Positions 24,873-33,937 of a DNA stretch of 64,000 nt are shown in pieces; within the stretch, counting starts at the first letter, position 1; the number at the start of each line of letters is the position of its first letter. Source of the stretch: Pseudoduganella namucuonensis (GTDB lineage Bacteria > Pseudomonadota > Gammaproteobacteria > Burkholderiales > Burkholderiaceae_D); NCBI RefSeq assembly GCF_900116645.1, contig NZ_FPBO01000002.1, forward strand, positions 124,001-188,000. The letters run 5' to 3'. Below the pieces are notes generated by a model. It was not told the origin of the DNA. It ran no database searches and saw nothing but the letters and a program-made list of their open reading frames with translations. Made by a program: the position numbers and the translations under genes.

Positions 24873-27800
24873 TTACAGAAGGGCCTCCTCCATCTCGCTG
24901 GCGTCGATGGACACCGCGGTGGAGGCCAGCAAGCTGACGGCGATCTGTTGATGAATCAGGTCGGCCACATCGCCAGCGGATGAGCCGGCCAGAAAATGCT
25001 GCAGCGGCACGTCCACGGACAAGTCCTTGCGAATGCGGGTGCGCATCTCGATCGACATCAGCGAATCGAATCCCAGACGATTGAACGGCAGCCGGGCAAA
25101 ATCCGGCGCTATTGCCGCTTTCTTTTCGGCGTCCAGACGCAGAACGCGCGTTGCCCTCTCCAGCAAGTAGCAGAGGATGAGCGCCCGAGCTTCTTCGCCC
25201 TTCAGCCCCGCGATCAACTCCGGCGATATGCTCACGGCGTCGGCCGCGTCAGCCGCCTGCTCCGCTGATTCATCCTCGCCTCCCAGGTCGGCCAACAGCG
25301 CGTAAGGCAGGCCGGGACACATGACGCGCTTGAACCGCGCCCAATCGATCAGCAATGCGCCGCACTGCACCGGCTGAACGCCGGCAAGGCGCGCCAACCC
25401 CTGCATGCCTTGGGCATTGGCGATGCCGCCCACGCCCATGTGCGCCATGTGCGCCGCCAAGTCGCGCCGCATGGCGACCCCGGTTTCGGACCAATAGCCC
25501 CAGTTGATCGACGTGGCCGGCAAGCCGTGTTGGCGGCGGTAGTGCGCCAGGCTGTCGAGGAAAGCGCAAGCCGCGATGTATCCGACCTGCCCGGCGTTGC
25601 CGACCTGAGATGTCATCGAAGAGAACAGCACAAAGAAGTCGATCGGCATGCCCGCCGTCAACCGGTGCAGATGCCAGGCGCCCTTGACCTTGGGATCCAT
25701 CACCCGCGCAAAACTCCCCCAGTCGGTCTGGATCAGCGCCGCGTCCTCCGTCAGCCCCGCGGAATGGAGCACGCCGCGCAGCGGCGGCATGTCCGCCGCC
25801 ATGCTGTGCATCGCCTGCTCCAGCGCCGCCGCATCCGCCACGTCGGCCAGCATCACGGCAACCTTGACGCCGGACGCCTCCAGCGCCCGGATTGCCTCGC
25901 CGCTTTCGGGCGGGATGGTTCTGCCTGACAGCGCGAGAAAGCGCGCGCCCTGCGATGCCAGCCATTGCGCGCTCGCCAGTCCGACCCCGCGCAAACCGCC
26001 GGTGACGAGATAGGTGGCGTCCGGCCGCACCGGCAGCGGCTGCATCGGCAACGCGGCGCGCGGCTGTTCCGCCAGCCGCGCCTGCAACACGCGCTCGCCG
26101 CGCAGGGCAAGCTGCACCGAGCCCGGCGTCGCGCGCACGCACGCCATGACCATCGGCAGCGGCAGAGCGCCACTCGCGGGATCAAGGTCGACCTGCACGC
26201 ACTTGGCAAACGGAAATTCCATGACGATGGATTTCGCCATGCCGTTCAGCACGCCTTGCATCAAGCCGGCCGCCTGCAGGCGTTCGCCATCATTGACCAC
26301 CTGGTCCGGCGTGACCGCGCCGCGGGTACAGATCACGACAGCGGGATTGGCGTCGCCATAGGCCGACAAAAAATGCTTGAGCGCCAGGAACACGGACTGG
26401 CTCAAACCGTAGGTCCGATCCGCCAGCCCGGTGTCCGGGTCCGCCGCTTCGTCGCCGGCATACAGCAGCAAACCGTCCAGGCCGGCGCCGCGTTGGCGCA
26501 GCGCGGCGAACAGTTCTTTCCAGTCCGGCTCCGCATGCCAGTTCAGCGCCGCCTGGTGTTCGTCATGCCAGCCGAATGCATCGGCCGCGGTGACCACGAT
26601 GGCGGCAATGCCGTCGCGTTCGCATTGCATCGTGATGTCCCGCGCATGGTCCGCATCGCGGCACAGCACCAGCCAGCGCTCCCCGGAGACAGCGGCTGGT
26701 GTCGCCGGCAATTCGAACGGTAGCCAGGTCGTCCGGTAGTACCGCGGCTCATCGTCGACCGAACTGTGCGCTGCGGTGACGGCATTGCGGCTGCCGAGCG
26801 CCAGTTGCATGCCCCGGACCGACAAGACCCGCTCGCCCGATGCATTGCAAACCTTCAGATCGGCCGCATAGCGGCCCGGCGCGACTTCGCCGTGCCAGAC
26901 GCAGTATGCCCACGCTTGGCGCGGCAGCTTGCGATAGACGGTCAGGCGTTCGAACGCCATCGGCAGCAGCGCAAGTTCGCTGCCGCCGACAATCCGCTCC
27001 ATGAAAGGGATGGCGACGTGGAAACAGGCATCGAGCATCGCGGGATGCAGGTGATACTTGTCTGCTTCCGCCGACGCGGGCTGCTGCATCTCGATACGCG
27101 CCAGCGACTCGTTCCCCGTCAGCCACAACTGTTGCAGTCCTTGCAGGCCGGGACCGTAGTCCAGACCGATTTTGCGGCAGCGCTCATAAAAGCCATCGAC
27201 CGATTGGGGCGCCAGCCGGCTTTGCGCGGCGGCGACATCGAGCTTGTGCGGCGGCGCGCCGGAATAGGAAGCATGGATGCAAGCGGAGGCATATTCGCGC
27301 CACCCGCCGGCTGCATCGTCCAGATAGCGGCCGAGCAGGTCGACGCGGTAATGGTGCGCGTCCCGTTCAACCACGGTTTGCAATTCCATGCGCTGCGCCG
27401 CGTCGAACGCCATCGCGGCCTTGATCTCAAGTCCCGTCACCGTCCACTCCGGCATCGGCGCGGGCGCTGCCGCACGCACAGCCGCGAGCGCCGTTTCAAT
27501 CATGCCGGCCATCGGCAGCAAAGGCACGCCGAACCCCTTATGCTGCTCGATGAACCAGGGATAGCCGGCCGACAGTTGGTTGCCGAAGCGATGCGCGCCG
27601 GCGCGCGGCAAGTCGATCGTGCGGCCGAGCAGCGGATGCGGCAGCGCGCCCTGCCCATGCGCCGATGCGGATGCGATGCCCGGCGTGAACCAGTAGCGGT
27701 CTTTTTGGAACGGATAATGCGGCAGCGAGGCCGGCTGCGGCAATGCGGCCCCTTCGCCCAGGCGTCCGCGCGCCCATCCGGTCCAGTCCACGGCGCCGCC

Positions 27801-30800
27801 ATTGACGTGCCATCCGGCCAGGCTCGACAACAGCTGCGGCTCGTCGTCGAATCCGCGCCGCAGGCTGGGCAGCCACAGCCCTTCTGCGGCGGTCTGTTTG
27901 CCGAAGGACGTCAGCACCGGATGCGGACCGATTTCGACAAAGGCGCCGCAGCCGAGATCTTGCAGGCATTGCATGCCCTGCATGAAGCCGACCGGCTTGC
28001 AGATGTGCTCCACCCAGTACAGCGGATCGGCCAATTCCGCCCCGGCCACGCGTCCGGTGACATTCGAGATGACCGGGATCGCCGGCGGGCTGTAGCGGAC
28101 TTCGCGCGCGATGCGTTCAAACTCGGCCAGCATGCTGCGCATCAGCGGCGAATGGAACGCGCGCGTGACCTGCAGCGGCGTCGCCGTCACGCTTTGTCCA
28201 CTCTGGTGCACCCATTGCGCGGCCAGCGCTTCGGCGGCGCCGGGCGCGCCGGAGATCACGATGTCGCCGGCAGTGTTTTGCGCGGCCAGCGCCAGCTCGG
28301 GATGGGGAGCGGCGGCGAATTCCGCCAGCAGGCGCGCCATCGTTTCCGCCGGCGCACGGATGGCGATCATTGCGCCGGGTTCGGTGTGGGTCTGCATCAG
28401 GCGGCCGCGATGGGCGACCAGCTTGAGCCCGTCTTCCAGGCTGAACACGCCGGCGATGCAGGCGGCCACGTACTCGCCCAGGCTGTGGCCGATCAGGTAA
28501 TCCGGGCGCATGCCGCTGGATTGCCATACGCACGCCAGCGCGTATTCGACAGCGAACAGCGCGGGCTGCGCGTACATCGTCTGCGTCAGGTCGACCGCGG
28601 TCTCGTCGCCGCCGTACAGCGCATCGATCAGCGACGCGTTCAGCAGCGGCTGCAAGATCCGGTCGCATTGCGCCAGCGTCTGGCGGAACAGCGCATGGCT
28701 GCGGTACAGGCCTTGGCCCATGCCGCGGTACTGCGCCCCTTGGCCGGTGAACAACCAGGCGGTTTTGCAGCCGCCCACCCGATCAAGGCTGCCGCTTTGA
28801 ACATCGCCGGTTTCCTCGTTGCGCGCGAATTTCTCCAGCGCGTCAGCCAGTTCCCGCGGTGTGCGGCCGACGGCGGCCACGCGGTGGGCAAGGTGTGCGC
28901 GATGCGCATTGGCGGTATGGCAGATCGTGCGCAGTGCGCATTGTTCCGATGGCTGCCCGCTCAGGAAGCGGGCGAAGTCGCGCGCCGACTGGCGCAGCGA
29001 AATGCCGCTCCTGGCCGACAGCGTCAGCAGCTCGGTTGTTCCACTCTCGGGAGCCGCCTGCGCCACCGCCGGCGGCTCTTGCAGGATCAGATGCGCGTTC
29101 GCGCCGCCGAAACCGAAGGAGCTCACGGCGGCTAGGCGCGGATGGTCGCCGCGCGGCCACGGCTGGGGGACGGCGGCCACCGCGCAGCGGCCGCCTTCCA
29201 GCGAGATATGCGGATTCAGTTGCTGGAAGTGGACGTTTTGAGGAATGCGCTCATGCCGCATCGCCAGCATCACCTTGATCATGCCCGCCAGGCCGGACAC
29301 CGGTTCGGTGTGGCCGATGTTGCTCTTGGCCGAACCGACCCACAAGGTCGGATGCGTTGTCGACGCCGTGCCGTAAGTATGCTTGATCGCGTCCATTTCG
29401 ATCGGATCGCCCAGACCGGTACCGGTGCCGTGCGCTTCGACATAACTGACGCTGTCCGGCGTCACGCCGGCGACCGCGAGCGCGCGGCGGATCAGGGCCT
29501 TTTGCGCTTCGCCGTTGGGCGCGGTGATGCCGTTGCTCTTGCCGTCCTGGTTGACGGCGGATGCGGCGATCACGCCGTGAATGCGGTTGTTGTCGCGCAG
29601 CGCGTCGCTGTAACGCTTCAGGATCAGTACCGCGCTGCCCTCGCTGCGCACATAACCGTTGGCGCGGGCATCGAAACTCATGCAGCGGCCTGAAGGCGAC
29701 AGCATCTGGGCTTGCGACAAGGCCACGAACAGTTCCGGCGACAGCAGCGTATTGACGCCGCCGACGATGGCCAGGCCGCATTCGCCCGCCAGCAGACTGG
29801 CGCGGGCGCTGTGCAGGGCGACCAGCGAGGAGGAGCAGGCGGTTTCCATTGTCCAGCTCGGCCCGTGCAGATCGAACAGATAGGAAATCCGGTTGGCGAC
29901 AATGCTGGCATGGGTGCCGGTGCCGAAGTAGGCGTCCAGCGTGGCGTTTTGCGTTACTTCCAGCAATTCATAGTCATGCGTCATGACGCCGACAAACACG
30001 CCGGTGTCGCTGCCGGCCAGCGCGTCGGGTGGCATGCCGGCATCCTCCAGCGCATGCCATGTGGTCTGCAACAACAGCCGCTGCTGCGGATCCATGCCGT
30101 TGGCTTCGCGCGGCGAAATACCGAAGAACTGCGCATCGAATTCATCCACGCCGTCGATGAATCCGCCCCACTTGGTGCTCGCCTTGCCGGGCGCCGGCGG
30201 GCCGGGCTGGTAATACGCCTCCGCATCCCAGCGCGAGGGCGGCACTTCGGTGATCGCATCGGCGCCGCTATCGAGCAGTTGCCAGTATTCGCCAAGCGAA
30301 TTGGCCTTCGGGAAGCGGCAGGCGATACCGACCACCGCGATCGGTTCCGACGGCTTGATGCCGACGTGGTTGTGCCGCGGCTGGTCCGCCACCTGTCCGG
30401 ACAGGTGGCGCGCCAGACTATCAATGTTCGGATAGCTGTACAACAGCGTCGGCTCGATTGGAATCTTCAACCACGCCGCCAGGTCGCCGGTCAGCGCGAC
30501 CAGCTGGAGCGAGTCCAGCCCGAGGCTGGTGAACGGCATGTCGCTCAATACATGCCCGGCGGAGATTTTTTGCGCCTGCGCGATACGTTCGGTCATCCAA
30601 CCGGCGATGGCCTGGCGGGACGGGCCCGGATGACTTGGTGCGGCGTCGGGTGCGATGGCGCCGGCGTCTTCGCACCATGCATGCAGGGTCTCGAATTCAT
30701 CGTCGAGGAAGGATTTTTTGCACGCCTGGCGCTGGATCTTGCCGCTGGAAGTGATGTGCACCGATGCCGGCTTCAGCAACAGCACCGCGTATACCGGCAA

Positions 30801-32432
30801 GCCGTGCACTTCGGCTATCGCGGCGCGGATCGCTTGCGCCACTTCCTTGCCATCGATCTTGTTGCGCTGCGAACGCCGCACTTCCTGCACCACGACCAGG
30901 CGCTCCACGCCGCCAACCTCGACCGAGAACGCGGCGCCGTGCCCGAGCGCCAGCGCGGAGTGCGCGCGGTGGATCGTGTGCTCGATATCCTGCGGGTAGT
31001 GGTTCTGGCCGCGAATGATGATCACATCCTTGATGCGGCCGGTGATGTAGAGTTCGCCGTCCGACCAGACGCCAAGGTCGCCGGTGCGCAGGTACGGCCC
31101 TTCGCCGGTGTCGCGCATGGCCTGGAAGATTTCCTTGTTCTGCCCGGGACGATTCCAGTAGCCCTTGGCGACCAGCGGGCCGCGCACCCAGATTTCGCCG
31201 ACTTCGCCGTCGGCGCACTGGCGATGGCTGGCCGGATCGACCGCGATCACTTCATTGCCCAGCCAGGTGCGGCCGCAACCGACCAGGGTGGACGGCGTGC
31301 CGCCCTCCCGCGGGACCGCGATGCGGCCTTCGGCGAGGGCAACGGGATCCACTTCGATCACGCGTGGCGGGTGCAAGCGCGGCTGCGAGGTGACGGTCAG
31401 CGTCGCTTCGGCCAGGCCGTACGACGGGTTCATCGCTTGCGCACGATAACCGCGCGGGCCGAAGCGAGCGGCGAACTTGTCCAGCGTATCGGCATGCACC
31501 GGCTCGGCGGCATTGCCGGCGACGCTCCATGCCGACAAGTCCAGCGCGTCGATGCCAGCCTGGTCTAGCGCGGCGGCGCATAGTTCGTACGCGAAGTTCG
31601 GCGCGTAGCTGATGGTGCCGCGATACTTGCTGATGGCCTCCAGCCAGCGCAGCGGCCTTTGCAGGAAGGCCGGCGGTGGCATCATGACGATGGTCGCACC
31701 GGTGAACAGTGGCTGGATCACACCCAGAATCAGGCCCATATCGTGGAACAGCGGCAGCCAGGTCACGAACACGTCGGCATGGTCTTGCTGCGCCGCGGCT
31801 TGCCAGCTCCGGCAATACGCCAACAGATTGCCATGGGTGACCATCACGCCGCGCGGCTGGCTGGTTGAGCCGGAGGTGTACTGCAGATAGGCCAGATCAC
31901 CCGCCTCTATATCCGGCTCGATCCAGTTGCGTTCGTCGCCGTCATGCGACTCGTCGATCGCCAGGTAGGAACACGTCAGTTCCTTTGAGAGAAACTGCCC
32001 GAGCCGGGACTGGATACTCGCCTGAAGACTGGCGGTTGCGAGGACGATGCCCTTGGCATGGCAATCGTTGACCACTTGCGCCAGCCGCTCCGCATGCATG
32101 CTGCCGGTCGCTGGATAGGCCGGGACCGGGATCGCTTTTGCGTACAGACAACCGAGGAAGGCAAGCACGTAATGGATACCCGACGGCAGCATCAGCAGGA
32201 CGGGCTGCCCGGCCAGATTTTCCGCTTGCAGACGCGCGGCAAAGGCGCGCGCACGCCGGTCCAGCTCGCCATATGTCAGCCGCCCGGCTTCCACCTCACC
32301 GTCCCGCAAAAAAATGAGTGCGGCCTGCTCCGGCCTCGCCGCGGCCTGGTGCCGCACCATTTGCACCATCGAAGAAAAGTGATTGCCCTGCCTCTGCGTG
32401 AGAGTACCCGCAACCGTTTTATCTGGTAGCAC
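24873..32432 (-). CDS. Modular PKS with fatty acyl-AMP ligase loading: FAAL, ACP, KS, AT, DH, KR, ACP
   Basis: This 2519-residue synthase uses a GTG start behind AAGGAG. Domains: acyl-AMP ligase (20-600, LQYTSGSTSQPRG, GDLGVWSDGELYITGR) that activates a fatty acid; ACP1 (LGLDS, about 642); KS (695-1120) with ETACSSS, EAHGTGT and KSNIGHTEP; AT (1225-1535) with GHSLGEY and RAFHS, suggesting malonyl-CoA; DH-like (1595-1870) with HxxxGxxxxP and LDACFH intact; structural plus catalytic KR (1890-2330, TGGLRGVG, YIAACAF); and ACP2 (LGFDS, about 2456). No ER or TE domain. The layout after ACP1 is also that of 6-methylsalicylate-type synthases, and the FAAL-fronted form is recalled from MicC of micacocidin synthesis. 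The product is either a 2,3-unsaturated acyl chain (one round) or a 6-alkylsalicylate (iterative use). It is handed to the Cy domain encoded 57 bases downstream. Confidence 0.93.
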   Translation of the reverse strand: MLPDKTVAGTLTQRQGNHFSSMVQMVRHQAAARPEQAALIFLRDGEVEAGRLTYGELDRRARAFAARLQAENLAGQPVLLMLPSGIHYVLAFLGCLYAKAIPVPAYPATGSMHAERLAQVVNDCHAKGIVLATASLQASIQSRLGQFLSKELTCSYLAIDESHDGDERNWIEPDIEAGDLAYLQYTSGSTSQPRGVMVTHGNLLAYCRSWQAAAQQDHADVFVTWLPLFHDMGLILGVIQPLFTGATIVMMPPPAFLQRPLRWLEAISKYRGTISYAPNFAYELCAAALDQAGIDALDLSAWSVAGNAAEPVHADTLDKFAARFGPRGYRAQAMNPSYGLAEATLTVTSQPRLHPPRVIEVDPVALAEGRIAVPREGGTPSTLVGCGRTWLGNEVIAVDPASHRQCADGEVGEIWVRGPLVAKGYWNRPGQNKEIFQAMRDTGEGPYLRTGDLGVWSDGELYITGRIKDVIIIRGQNHYPQDIEHTIHRAHSALALGHGAAFSVEVGGVERLVVVQEVRRSQRNKIDGKEVAQAIRAAIAEVHGLPVYAVLLLKPASVHITSSGKIQRQACKKSFLDDEFETLHAWCEDAGAIAPDAAPSHPGPSRQAIAGWMTERIAQAQKISAGHVLSDMPFTSLGLDSLQLVALTGDLAAWLKIPIEPTLLYSYPNIDSLARHLSGQVADQPRHNHVGIKPSEPIAVVGIACRFPKANSLGEYWQLLDSGADAITEVPPSRWDAEAYYQPGPPAPGKASTKWGGFIDGVDEFDAQFFGISPREANGMDPQQRLLLQTTWHALEDAGMPPDALAGSDTGVFVGVMTHDYELLEVTQNATLDAYFGTGTHASIVANRISYLFDLHGPSWTMETACSSSLVALHSARASLLAGECGLAIVGGVNTLLSPELFVALSQAQMLSPSGRCMSFDARANGYVRSEGSAVLILKRYSDALRDNNRIHGVIAASAVNQDGKSNGITAPNGEAQKALIRRALAVAGVTPDSVSYVEAHGTGTGLGDPIEMDAIKHTYGTASTTHPTLWVGSAKSNIGHTEPVSGLAGMIKVMLAMRHERIPQNVHFQQLNPHISLEGGRCAVAAVPQPWPRGDHPRLAAVSSFGFGGANAHLILQEPPAVAQAAPESGTTELLTLSARSGISLRQSARDFARFLSGQPSEQCALRTICHTANAHRAHLAHRVAAVGRTPRELADALEKFARNEETGDVQSGSLDRVGGCKTAWLFTGQGAQYRGMGQGLYRSHALFRQTLAQCDRILQPLLNASLIDALYGGDETAVDLTQTMYAQPALFAVEYALACVWQSSGMRPDYLIGHSLGEYVAACIAGVFSLEDGLKLVAHRGRLMQTHTEPGAMIAIRAPAETMARLLAEFAAAPHPELALAAQNTAGDIVISGAPGAAEALAAQWVHQSGQSVTATPLQVTRAFHSPLMRSMLAEFERIAREVRYSPPAIPVISNVTGRVAGAELADPLYWVEHICKPVGFMQGMQCLQDLGCGAFVEIGPHPVLTSFGKQTAAEGLWLPSLRRGFDDEPQLLSSLAGWHVNGGAVDWTGWARGRLGEGAALPQPASLPHYPFQKDRYWFTPGIASASAHGQGALPHPLLGRTIDLPRAGAHRFGNQLSAGYPWFIEQHKGFGVPLLPMAGMIETALAAVRAAAPAPMPEWTVTGLEIKAAMAFDAAQRMELQTVVERDAHHYRVDLLGRYLDDAAGGWREYASACIHASYSGAPPHKLDVAAAQSRLAPQSVDGFYERCRKIGLDYGPGLQGLQQLWLTGNESLARIEMQQPASAEADKYHLHPAMLDACFHVAIPFMERIVGGSELALLPMAFERLTVYRKLPRQAWAYCVWHGEVAPGRYAADLKVCNASGERVLSVRGMQLALGSRNAVTAAHSSVDDEPRYYRTTWLPFELPATPAAVSGERWLVLCRDADHARDITMQCERDGIAAIVVTAADAFGWHDEHQAALNWHAEPDWKELFAALRQRGAGLDGLLLYAGDEAADPDTGLADRTYGLSQSVFLALKHFLSAYGDANPAVVICTRGAVTPDQVVNDGERLQAAGLMQGVLNGMAKSIVMEFPFAKCVQVDLDPASGALPLPMVMACVRATPGSVQLALRGERVLQARLAEQPRAALPMQPLPVRPDATYLVTGGLRGVGLASAQWLASQGARFLALSGRTIPPESGEAIRALEASGVKVAVMLADVADAAALEQAMHSMAADMPPLRGVLHSAGLTEDAALIQTDWGSFARVMDPKVKGAWHLHRLTAGMPIDFFVLFSSMTSQVGNAGQVGYIAACAFLDSLAHYRRQHGLPATSINWGYWSETGVAMRRDLAAHMAHMGVGGIANAQGMQGLARLAGVQPVQCGALLIDWARFKRVMCPGLPYALLADLGGEDESAEQAADAADAVSISPELIAGLKGEEARALILCYLLERATRVLRLDAEKKAAIAPDFARLPFNRLGFDSLMSIEMRTRIRKDLSVDVPLQHFLAGSSAGDVADLIHQQIAVSLLASTAVSIDASEMEEALL

Positions 32433-32768
32433 AATCGTCTCCTTGTCGTACCGCGGCGGTCACGATACTAATTTTTATTTGTGATTCGTTAGCGTGCCGG
32501 TTGGTCGGCCCCGCGACCGGGCATCGCTTGCATGTTGCCGGGGACGCAACTTGACTTCCATTGTTGCCCGGTGGCTCGTTTCGATATCGACCGGTGTTTG
32601 CAAGAAGCAAATTTAATCATGCGAATGCAATATCCGATATTGGCCGAACGGGTTAACCGAAAGGGGGCTCGGAAAACCGCCCCGGGCATGGCATGATGCC
32701 GGCGCATCAAACTTGACGACTCTGCCATGATGAAACCAGCTTGTGCGCCGATCGTCCTCGCACGCCGG

Positions 32769-32798
32769 TTGACACGGCAAAATCAAGCGAAGTTATAC
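32769..32798 (+). promoter_or_regulatory. Candidate sigma-70 promoter reading rightward
   Basis: TTGACA, 18 bases, then TTATAC (or TATACA with 19). The -35 is perfect. It would give a leader of about 470 bases ahead of the response regulator, so it may instead serve an unrecognised small RNA in the AT-rich region. Confidence 0.35.
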
Positions 32799-33154
32799 AA
32801 GTAATGCCTTCGTTGCCATCAATTCAGAATCATATTCATTGCCCCCCACAACCCATGAAGCCCGCCCCATAGCACACTAGCGCCCCTCTTACAAGTACAA
32901 AAATCGAATTCCAGCTATATCCTTGATACACTATCCATCTCCCACTTCTCCAGTATATTTTCCCCAAGAAATTAGTTGTTACACGAATTTCTTTTAAATA
33001 CCTGTCGCACAAATCATTTTGCTGTGAGGTTTTGTTAATCGGGGCACGGGATTCTTCCGACATGATGAAAACGTGCCCGGACTGCGCGCATATTTAATGC
33101 CCACTTGCGCGGATAAATTGTTTTCAACAGACTCTGTGGAAAACCCCAATGGCG

Positions 33155-33183
33155 TTGATTCATCATGATTGCTAGAGTATATC
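33155..33183 (+). promoter_or_regulatory. Candidate sigma-70 promoter of the sensory operon
   Basis: TTGATT, 17 bases, TATATC. Spacing is optimal and each hexamer differs from consensus at two positions or fewer. Transcription would start about 85-90 bases before the response-regulator ATG. Confidence 0.55.
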
Positions 33184-33277
33184 GACATGAGTCGGCGGCA
33201 CGACCGACTTCGATGAAGAGGACAGTCCATCGTCTTGGCTCCCGTACTTTTATCGCTTGGCTAACCGTCGATGCACC

Positions 33278-33937
33278 ATGAAAATCCTTCTTTTAGACGA
33301 TCACACGCTGTTCCGTGAAGGTATTGCCCTCCTCCTGAAACGTCTTCATTCGGAGGTTTGTACCATAATGGCAGGGTCATGCGAAGAAGCTCTCGACCTG
33401 CTGAAAAATGACGCCGGGATCAATCTCATGCTGATCGATTTATGTCTTCCCGGAATGTCCGGCCTGGACGGCATGTCGGTGTTGCGCGAGAAATACCCGA
33501 ATATCCCATTCGTCGCCTTATCCTCGAATTGTGATCGGGAAACTGCGTTATTGGCGCTTGGTCGCGGCGCGATGGGTTTTATCCCGAAGAATTCGGCAGT
33601 GGACACGATGATCGCCGCGCTCCGTCTGATATTGGCAAAGGGAATTTATTTACCGCCCTCCGTATTTCTGGATGAGCAGTACCCACAGATAGCGCATACA
33701 TCACACAAAGTATTGGGGGCCAATACGGATCCAAAGGAGCTCGGCTTGACGCCGCGGCAGATCGATGTGCTTTACTGGATTTTGCAGGGCATATCCCTTA
33801 AAAACATTTCTCGCGAATTGAATATCTCCGTCAATACCGTCAAGGCGCACACGTCGGTCGTACTGCGCACGTTGAATGTGACCACGCGCACCCAGGCGAT
33901 CATCGTTGCCAGCCGACTTGGGCTGAAATTCGCATGA
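33278..33937 (+). CDS. NarL/FixJ-family response regulator
   Basis: This 219-residue regulator begins MKILLLDDHTLFREG, which fixes the start at 33278 although the frame is open to a TTG seven codons upstream. The receiver domain has acidic D7/D8, phosphoacceptor D54 (LMLIDLCLPGM) and a conserved Lys in FIPKNSA. The C-terminal LuxR-type HTH reads LTPRQIDVLYWILQGISLKNISRELNISVNTVKAHTS. It is the first gene of a trio with a periplasmic binding protein and a hybrid kinase, all transcribed away from the metallophore operon, and is the best candidate for its direct regulator. Its stop overlaps the next ATG by four bases. Confidence 0.9.
   Translation: MKILLLDDHTLFREGIALLLKRLHSEVCTIMAGSCEEALDLLKNDAGINLMLIDLCLPGMSGLDGMSVLREKYPNIPFVALSSNCDRETALLALGRGAMGFIPKNSAVDTMIAALRLILAKGIYLPPSVFLDEQYPQIAHTSHKVLGANTDPKELGLTPRQIDVLYWILQGISLKNISRELNISVNTVKAHTSVVLRTLNVTTRTQAIIVASRLGLKFA

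Larger units (their letters stand above)
32433..33277. other. AT-rich intergenic region with divergent control sequences
   Basis: This 845-bp stretch separates the GTG of the PKS gene (minus) from the response regulator (plus). The part from about 32770 to 33200 is strikingly AT-rich for this genome. Two sigma-70-like promoters on the plus strand are listed separately. For the minus-strand operon I see the AAGGAG ribosome site at 32440-32445 but no convincing -35/-10 pair, which suits activator-dependent transcription. A 75-codon frame (33063-32836, minus) is open but has no ribosome site and I do not call it. No tRNA, known riboswitch or Fur-like box could be recognised by eye. Confidence 0.6.

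Noticed and set aside
32836..33063. A 75-codon minus-strand frame in the AT-rich control region
   Set aside because: No ribosome site, no recognisable domain and start not placed relative to a promoter. Open length is not convincing on its own.
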